This document shows, in pieces, positions 55,920 to 60,516 of a DNA stretch of 60,516 bases. Origin of the DNA: Myxococcales bacterium (GTDB taxonomy: Bacteria > Myxococcota_A > Polyangia > Polyangiales > Polyangiaceae); the NCBI GenBank assembly GCA_021847645.1, contig JAJZQG010000017.1, positions 1 through 60,516 on the forward strand, in the 5' to 3' direction. The position numbers and the translations under genes are program-made. How positions within the stretch are numbered: the first letter of the stretch is position 1; each line of letters opens with the position of its first letter. Under the pieces are notes generated by a model that was given only the letters and a program-made list of their open reading frames with translations, was not told where the DNA came from and did no database searches.

Positions 55920-57269
55920 ATGACACTGCCGTGCAACGTGCGAGGCTTGGGCCGGGGAGGGGGTCGTCTGCTGGGTTCCGGCACGCTGGCCGTGGCTGCC
56001 GCGTGCGCGGTCACGCTCACGAGCTCGCCCGCGGGCGCCACGGGCATGCAAGGCCACATGTACGTGACCGAGATGGCGGTGCGGTCGTTGCCTCCCGGCG
56101 AGCTGCGCACGCTGCTCGACTCGCGCCGCGATCTGTGGCTCGACGGCTCGTTCCTGCCCGACTCGGGCTATGCCGCGAACGACGCGTACGGCGAGATGGC
56201 GCACTGGGAGCAGTTCGTCGAGGCGTACATCAATTGGATTCGGTCGAGCTTCTCGCCGCCGTTCACGAGCGGCGCGGCGGCCGACCACGTCGCGGTGCTG
56301 ATGGGCGCGGCGTCGCACGGCATGCTCGACCAGACGTTCGACACGCTGCTGGTGGATCGCGCGGCCGAGCTCGGCGACGACACCAGCGAGCTCGACACGG
56401 GTATCGACGCGTGGATCGTCAACGACCTGGGGCGCAAGGAGAATCCCCCGATCGTGGTCGATACGCAGGGGATCTCCCAGGTGTTCGCGACGGGCTTCGG
56501 GTACGACGTGTCACCGGACACGATCATGAGCGGCTTGAACACGGCCAAGCAGGCCATCGGCGCGGTGATCACCTTGCTGGCGAAGAACGACCAGGTGTTC
56601 CGCGACGCCAGCCCATGGGCGGTGACGCACTACCTCGACGCCGGGACACCCGGCAGCTATCCGTACAGCGTGCCCGTGGTCGCGGGGTACATGGAAAACA
56701 TCTGGCGCAGGCTCCAGGGAGACCACGCGATGAACCGCGCCATCATCGGCACGTGGCCCAACGACGGCGCGGCCGACGTGCCGGTCGACCATGCGTCGGT
56801 CTCGAGCTTCGTGACGCTTTTCTCGGGCCACGGCCTTGTGCCCGGGTCGGTCACCTCGGACAGCGCGTTCGTGCAGGATGCCGAAGGCAATCGCGTCCCC
56901 TGCGAGGTGCGCACGCGAGGTGACGATTGGGCCGGGATGATCCAGCTTCGGCCGCAGGCAGACTGGGCTTACCACGCGACGTACCGCGTGACGCTCACGT
57001 CCGGGATTGCGTCGCTGTACGGAGAGCACCTTGCATCGCCGTTCACGCTGCAGTTCACGACGGCGTGCGCACCGGGCGATGAGGCGTCGTGTGCGACGGC
57101 GCAAGGCGGCGGCGAGGGCGGCTGCGCGATATCGCAAGCGCGCGGGAGCGGCGCGGGTGGCTGGTGGCCGGTGGCCGCGGCGGCTGCGGTGTGGGTGGCC
57201 GCGCGACGGCGTCGGGAGGGCGCACAAAACGCCGACGGCCGCGAGGGGCGGCCGTCGAAGCGAGCTTGA
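55920..57269 (+). CDS. Secreted zinc-phospholipase-C-like protein with Ig-like domain and MYXO-CTERM-like tail
   Basis: This 449-residue protein has a signal peptide (about 18-41). Residues 42-260 resemble the zinc-dependent phospholipase C/S1-P1 nuclease fold, with a pattern of possible metal ligands: GH46MY, LPD81SGY, H95WEQF, D122H123 and H133GML-D137. An Ig-like Big_5-type domain follows (about 280-390; GTWPNDGAADVPVDHASV). The C-terminus has a Gly-rich stretch with Cys (GGGEGGCAI), a hydrophobic helix (WWPVAAAAAVWVAA) and an RRRR cluster. That is the MYXO-CTERM arrangement, which directs myxobacterial proteins to the outer surface. Catalysis is inferred from residue spacing only. The start ATG 55920 has a weak ribosome-binding site. 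Confidence 0.7.
   Translation: MTLPCNVRGLGRGGGRLLGSGTLAVAAACAVTLTSSPAGATGMQGHMYVTEMAVRSLPPGELRTLLDSRRDLWLDGSFLPDSGYAANDAYGEMAHWEQFVEAYINWIRSSFSPPFTSGAAADHVAVLMGAASHGMLDQTFDTLLVDRAAELGDDTSELDTGIDAWIVNDLGRKENPPIVVDTQGISQVFATGFGYDVSPDTIMSGLNTAKQAIGAVITLLAKNDQVFRDASPWAVTHYLDAGTPGSYPYSVPVVAGYMENIWRRLQGDHAMNRAIIGTWPNDGAADVPVDHASVSSFVTLFSGHGLVPGSVTSDSAFVQDAEGNRVPCEVRTRGDDWAGMIQLRPQADWAYHATYRVTLTSGIASLYGEHLASPFTLQFTTACAPGDEASCATAQGGGEGGCAISQARGSGAGGWWPVAAAAAVWVAARRRREGAQNADGREGRPSKRA
57226..57257 (-). terminator. Intrinsic terminator of tRNA-Gly (inside the 3' end of the opposing gene)
   Basis: CGACGGCCGC (57233-57242) and GCGGCCGTCG (57248-57257) are a perfect 10-bp inverted repeat with a 5-nt loop. 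On the minus strand the hairpin is followed 3 nt later by TTTT (57229-57226). It lies 19 nt downstream of the tRNA 3' end, so it is well placed to end tRNA transcription. The same bases encode the last codons of the MYXO-CTERM-type protein on the plus strand. Confidence 0.65.
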
Positions 57270-57276
57270 GGAGGGG

Positions 57277-57349
57277 AGCGGGACACGGGACTCGAACCCG
57301 CGACATCCAGCTTGGGAAGCTAGCGCTCTACCAACTGAGCTAGTCCCGC
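57277..57349 (-). tRNA. tRNA-Gly (anticodon CCC)
   Basis: The 73-nt minus-strand sequence folds as a standard cloverleaf. The acceptor stem is GCGGGAC/GTCCCGC with discriminator U. The D arm lies within TAGCTCAGTTGGTAGAGCG. The anticodon stem CTAGC/GCTGG encloses the loop TTCCCAA, giving anticodon CCC (glycine, codon GGG). The T arm is CGGGTTCGAGTCCCG. The 3' CCA is not encoded. An intrinsic terminator follows. This tRNA reads GGG only; no mobile-element integration is seen at its 3' end. Confidence 0.95.
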
Positions 57350-57408
57350 AAAACGGACCCCAGCTAATACCGAGCGGGGGGCTGGGTGTCAACGGGAAGG
57401 TCGGAGGC

Positions 57409-57744
57409 TCACGCGGCCTTGACCGTGGGCTCGAGCCCGGCGGTCATGGCGGCCAGCAGCAGGTGCGTCACGCGGGCGCGCGCATGCTCTCCGGCCCGCT
57501 GACGGAGCCACAGGGCCTGGCGCAAGGCTTCCGCGGCCTCGACGTGCCGGGACATGCGTCGAAGCGCGAAGGCCAGCAGTGTCCAGAGGGTGGCGTCGTG
57601 CTCGCGCAGGGAACAGGCCAGGCGCAGCGCGTTGACTTCTTCTCGCAGGATGCCGTGACGGCGCGCTCTGCGGGCGCGAGCGCACGCGGCCTCGGCCGGG
57701 TCGGCCGGAGTGCTGGTGAACTTGCGGGCAGGGCGACGGCGCAT
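57409..57744 (-). CDS. Small helical-repeat (TPR-like) protein
   Basis: This 111-residue protein is Arg/Ala-rich and helical. It contains a TPR-like pair (RRHGILREEVNALRLACSLREHDATLWTLLAFALRRMSRHVEAAEALRQALWLRQ). The start at ATG 57742-57744 is preceded by GAGG at 9 nt. No signal peptide, so cytoplasmic. It lies 59 nt upstream of the tRNA-Gly gene in the same direction. Function unknown; small TPR proteins often act as adaptors. Confidence 0.6.
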   Translation of the reverse strand: MRRRPARKFTSTPADPAEAACARARRARRHGILREEVNALRLACSLREHDATLWTLLAFALRRMSRHVEAAEALRQALWLRQRAGEHARARVTHLLLAAMTAGLEPTVKAA

Positions 57745-58276
57745 GACGGCGAACCTCGCAGTACGACAGACAGCGGGCCAAGTTCGTTGTTCTGGCAGCG
57801 AGCGATCTTCGTGTGCTGCCACGGCCGGACCCTGCGAGCGGGTACGGCAGGACTCGGTAGCAAGCGTTAGCGATTCGCGTGCCAGCTTGCGTGCCGAGCC
57901 GTGCTTCGCACGTGGCAGCGGCAATTCGGACCACGCACGAGCATCGCTGCCCAGCGCGAGCACGCGCCGCGAGCCGTCGACCGCGATCCCCGGATCATGG
58001 GCCGGGCGGTGCTCTCACTGCGCTTCACCACAGCGTGACACGCCACAGCACGCCCACCGAAGACCTCGACCGCCTGGCTCCCGCCGCCACAAGCTCCTGC
58101 CTGGTTTTCGCGGCCAGGCCGCTCACCGACCATCCCCCTGTTGCACCAACCGAGCCGTTGTCTCCTCGTAAGCCAGAGCGCCGCACGCGGTGAACGCCCG
58201 TCCTTTGCGTGCCTGATTGCCATGCAGCGGCGACCGACTCCCGGCCTGTTGTGCGAGGGCGGAGCGCTCGCGGCTG
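57745..58276. other. 532-bp stretch without a recognisable gene
   Basis: Open frames on both strands are short, Arg/Pro/Ser-rich and without start signals, as expected for non-coding GC-rich DNA. I see no structured RNA. The promoter of the small helical-repeat gene should lie at its left end. Confidence 0.45.
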
Positions 58277-59728
58277 TCAGTAGCTCGATACAGCGTTCGT
58301 ATAGAACGTTTGCAGGGCCGCGGGGAAATGCTTCCCCGCATAGCGATCGGGGAGCTCATTCACGTAGTTCCACCCCCAGATGAGCACACCCGAGTATTGG
58401 GACGCCCCGATGCCTGCCATGGTCGTCATGAAGTCCTCGAACGTGGACACCTGCGTGTCGCTCCAGGCTGACGGTACCTGCTCGTGGACTGGACCAAAGC
58501 CCTGAATGATGAGAAACCGAGCGAGCTGTGGATGATTTTGCGCCACGTACTGCGCGAACTCGGTTGCCAGCGACTGCGCGTTCGCGAGATCAGGGGCATT
58601 CAACGTCATCGTGTAGACATCGGTGGCGACCCATTGCAAGCCTGGCACGAGGGCCTCCACGCATGACAGCATCGTAGGCACCTGGTTCCAGACCGGCGCG
58701 ACCGTGACCCCAAGCTTCGCATCCGGCAGGGCCGCAGCGAGCAGCGCGAGCTCCTGCTGGATGGCTGTCACTTGCGCGGCCAATGCCGCGCCCGTCGGCG
58801 GCGTCCCCATGCTCCAGAACGGCTCGTCCACCGCTTCAATCATCAGGCCCGGTGCGTGGAACACCGACGGGTAATCCGCAATGGCCTGGTTGAGCACGGC
58901 AGAGGCGTCGGTCGTGAGCAATCCGTCCGCGTCGAGCAGCATGCCCCCCACCCCGAGCACTGGGATTCTCCCGGCGTGTACGATTCGCAGCGCCATGGGC
59001 AGGCTCGCCGTAAAGTCGAGCTTCGTTGGAAACACTTGGGTCTCAAAGTCCACTCCTTCGTTCAGCGCCCCGCCTACGTTGACGGTCGTGGAACTCGATA
59101 CGTAGGTCGCGTCCGGCGCGGTATCTGGAGCCGCGCTCGCGCACCCGAGTCCGAGTACCTCGCCCGTGCAACTTGCCGCCGCGCACGCCACCGCATACAC
59201 AGGTGTCGTCGGAAAGCCGCATGCGGTCTTGTCACGAAGGGAGGATGGCGCCTCGACGGGATTGGTCGAGTAGCACGCAGTGTAGCCTGGGCTGATGTTC
59301 TCGCATTCGCGCAGCGTCCCGCCGTAGGTGGTAATGGGCGCGGGGCCTGTACCGAAAGCGTACAGCGCGAGGCTTGTTCCGTCGTCGAGGCGCACGGCGA
59401 TCGGTTGCCCCAGACCCGCGCACATCAGCGTGACGCCGGGCAGCACATCTCCAAAGAAGTCGACAAGCTGTGCAGGTCCGGCGGCAAGGCACGCCTTCTG
59501 CATCGGCGTGTCCCCGTCCGAGCTGGCGTCCGGCGCCCCGTCGCCGGCTGCAACCTCCGGGGCAGCTTCGGTCGCCGCCGCTTCGAGAGCAGCGTTTCCA
59601 TCCGCCGCGTCGGCGCCAGGTCCTGGGTTGGACGGTGGTCCCGGGTCGATTGCGGAGCAAGCGCACAGCAGTACCGCGCCGGCGAGCAGCGCATGAGGGA
59701 GGGAGACGAAATTCCAACGAAAATGCAT
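58277..59728 (-). CDS. Secreted lipoprotein, possible TIM-barrel hydrolase-like C-terminal domain
   Basis: This 483-residue product has a signal peptide and lipobox (LLCAC, Cys about residue 24). An Ala/Asp-rich linker runs to about 75, then a domain with several cysteines (about 78-215). The C-terminal half has the look of a TIM barrel: strand-like segments MALRIVHAGRIPVLGVGG, APGLMIEAVDEPFWSM, AKLGVTVAPVWNQVPT, LQWVATDVYTM, FLIIQGFGPV and GVLIWGWNYVNELPD. The acidic residues in VDEPFW could be catalytic in a glycoside-hydrolase-like enzyme, but I cannot assign a family. It is alone in its neighbourhood, near a decayed IS630 copy, so recent rearrangement is possible. Confidence 0.6.
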   Translation of the reverse strand: MHFRWNFVSLPHALLAGAVLLCACSAIDPGPPSNPGPGADAADGNAALEAAATEAAPEVAAGDGAPDASSDGDTPMQKACLAAGPAQLVDFFGDVLPGVTLMCAGLGQPIAVRLDDGTSLALYAFGTGPAPITTYGGTLRECENISPGYTACYSTNPVEAPSSLRDKTACGFPTTPVYAVACAAASCTGEVLGLGCASAAPDTAPDATYVSSSTTVNVGGALNEGVDFETQVFPTKLDFTASLPMALRIVHAGRIPVLGVGGMLLDADGLLTTDASAVLNQAIADYPSVFHAPGLMIEAVDEPFWSMGTPPTGAALAAQVTAIQQELALLAAALPDAKLGVTVAPVWNQVPTMLSCVEALVPGLQWVATDVYTMTLNAPDLANAQSLATEFAQYVAQNHPQLARFLIIQGFGPVHEQVPSAWSDTQVSTFEDFMTTMAGIGASQYSGVLIWGWNYVNELPDRYAGKHFPAALQTFYTNAVSSY

Positions 59729-59972
59729 GTCACCGATGATACGCGGAAACCAACACCCGGGAGCCGTCTAAACAGGATCACGTTGAGATGGAGCCTTCTG
59801 GCGCCAGCGGTGGCCGGGGCCGGGCCCATCGGCGTCAAAGCATACCGGAGATGGGCATGAGGAGCCGCGAATCCGGCTGCGATGGTGAGCTTCGTGGGCC
59901 CAGGAGGCAGGGACAGGCGCAGCTGTCCGAGCCGGTCAACGCCCGAGCGTATCTTGGCGACCGCGACGGCAG

Positions 59973-60437
59973 CTACGGACTGCGGAAGCGCGCGACCTGA
60001 TTCTCGATCAGCCCTGGCGTCGTCTGGAACGGGTCGAAGGTCTGGCGCAGAGCCGAGTCGCGGTCCTGCACGGTCGGATAGAATCGATTGTGCGTGGCCA
60101 TCTTGCGCGTGGTCTACTGCGCCGAACACATGGGCGGTCTTGCGCAGTCCGTACGTGGGGACGCGGGGTTGGCCGCCAATGGGCGACCAGGTCTGATGCA
60201 GCGTACCGTCGAGCCAGAAGCTGGCTTCGTCCTCGAAGACGAGGACCCCGCGGCAGTCGGCGACTTTTTTTTGATCGCGGGCAGCCGTACCTCCAGCCAT
60301 TGCCGCTGAGCTTCGGCGTGAGCGCGAGCGAGCAACTTGCGGGGGCGCTGAACGGAGAATCCCAGGGAATGCACCAGTCGAGGGATGTGCTGCTTGTGGT
60401 AGTGCACACCGAAGTGTTCCTCGATCCAGTGCTGCAC
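59973..60437 (-). pseudogene. IS630-family transposase remnant (frameshifted, internal deletion)
   Basis: Reading leftwards, the first part (VQHWIEEHFGVHYHKQHIPRLV ... AEAQRQWLEVRLPAIKKK) is the N-terminal helix-turn-helix region of an IS630 transposase. A -1 shift at the A-rich heptamer leads into VADCRGVLVFEDEASFWLDG (first catalytic Asp region), then TYGLRKTAHVFGAV. Homology then jumps, with another frame change near 60100, to the family C-terminus RKMATHNRFYPTVQDRDSALRQTF ... ending RFRSP with a TAG at 59973-59975. The middle of the DDE domain is deleted, so it cannot be active. A stop directly precedes the GTG at 60435-60437, so the N-terminus is also incomplete. Confidence 0.7.
60264..60270 (-). 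promoter_or_regulatory. A AAA AAG ribosomal frameshift heptamer in the IS630 remnant
   Basis: On the minus strand a run of eight A followed by G contains the classic slippery heptamer A AAA AAG. A -1 shift there joins the AIKKK frame exactly to the VADCRGVLV frame, as expected for two-frame insertion sequences. The element is now decayed, so the site is a relic. A simple single-base loss in a homopolymer would look the same. Confidence 0.45.
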
Positions 60438-60516
60438 TTAACCACCCCGCACTCGCAGGTCGCACCTCCACCACCGAAAGTGCGGGGCATGCAGGGGCCT
60501 GACTTGCACCGAGACG

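Noticed and set aside
57277..60437. A genomic island integrated at tRNA-Gly
   Set aside because: No integrase gene or duplicated tRNA 3' end was seen; the flanking IS630 remnant is an independent relic.

Overview
The window (60.5 kb, very GC-rich, dense and operonic) looks like a chromosome segment of a myxobacterium-like deltaproteobacterium (Myxococcota). Evidence: a cluster resembling the Myxococcus gliding genes gltD-gltE-gltF-gltG, a complete one-direction gspC-to-gspN type II secretion operon of myxobacterial layout, a MYXO-CTERM-like C-terminal tail, several very large TPR proteins including a kinase-like/TPR fusion, and a split beta-barrel/OPX polysaccharide exporter pair. Taxonomy is inferred from gene content only.

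Left edge (1-2900): a graveyard of mobile DNA. A truncated IS110-type transposase abuts a broken IS1634-type transposase, which abuts the 3' end of a group II intron (maturase tail with an internal stop, then a recognisable domain V/VI). Then come housekeeping GTPases era-der (minus strand), a large ArnT/PMT-like membrane glycosyltransferase, a PilZ protein, a beta-propeller-like lipoprotein, and an ECF sigma factor/anti-sigma pair.

Centre-left (12.9-27.2 kb, plus strand): an envelope-spanning assembly. Two secreted coiled-coil/TPR proteins precede homologues of GltD (AgmU), GltE (AglT), GltF and GltG (PglI). An unassigned three-helix protein resembling ExbB/TolQ lies between gltF and gltG. 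Immediately downstream, behind a near-consensus sigma-70 promoter, are a small secreted protein, an outer-membrane beta-barrel (Wzp-like) and a short OPX lipoprotein (Wza-like). This combination, a Glt-type trans-envelope complex beside a polysaccharide export portal, is the most interesting system in the window.

Centre (27.2-39.2 kb): an ftsB / GspE-N-domain protein / methylmalonyl-CoA mutase large-subunit operon (minus strand), a 1774-residue pseudokinase-TPR protein (plus strand), and a btpA-glgA-ppgK-like operon (minus strand) linking glycogen synthesis with polyphosphate-dependent glucose phosphorylation.

Right (39.3-54.2 kb, minus strand): the type II secretion operon, transcribed C, small membrane protein, D, E, F, G-like, G, H, I, J, K, L, M, N, with many 4-nt ATGA overlaps. 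No prepilin peptidase is present here. After it come a lone MoxR ATPase, a secreted zinc-phospholipase-like protein with a MYXO-CTERM-like tail, tRNA-Gly(CCC) with an intrinsic terminator, a small helical-repeat protein, a lipoprotein of unknown (possibly glycosidase-like) function, and at the right edge a decayed IS630 transposase with a frameshift heptamer.
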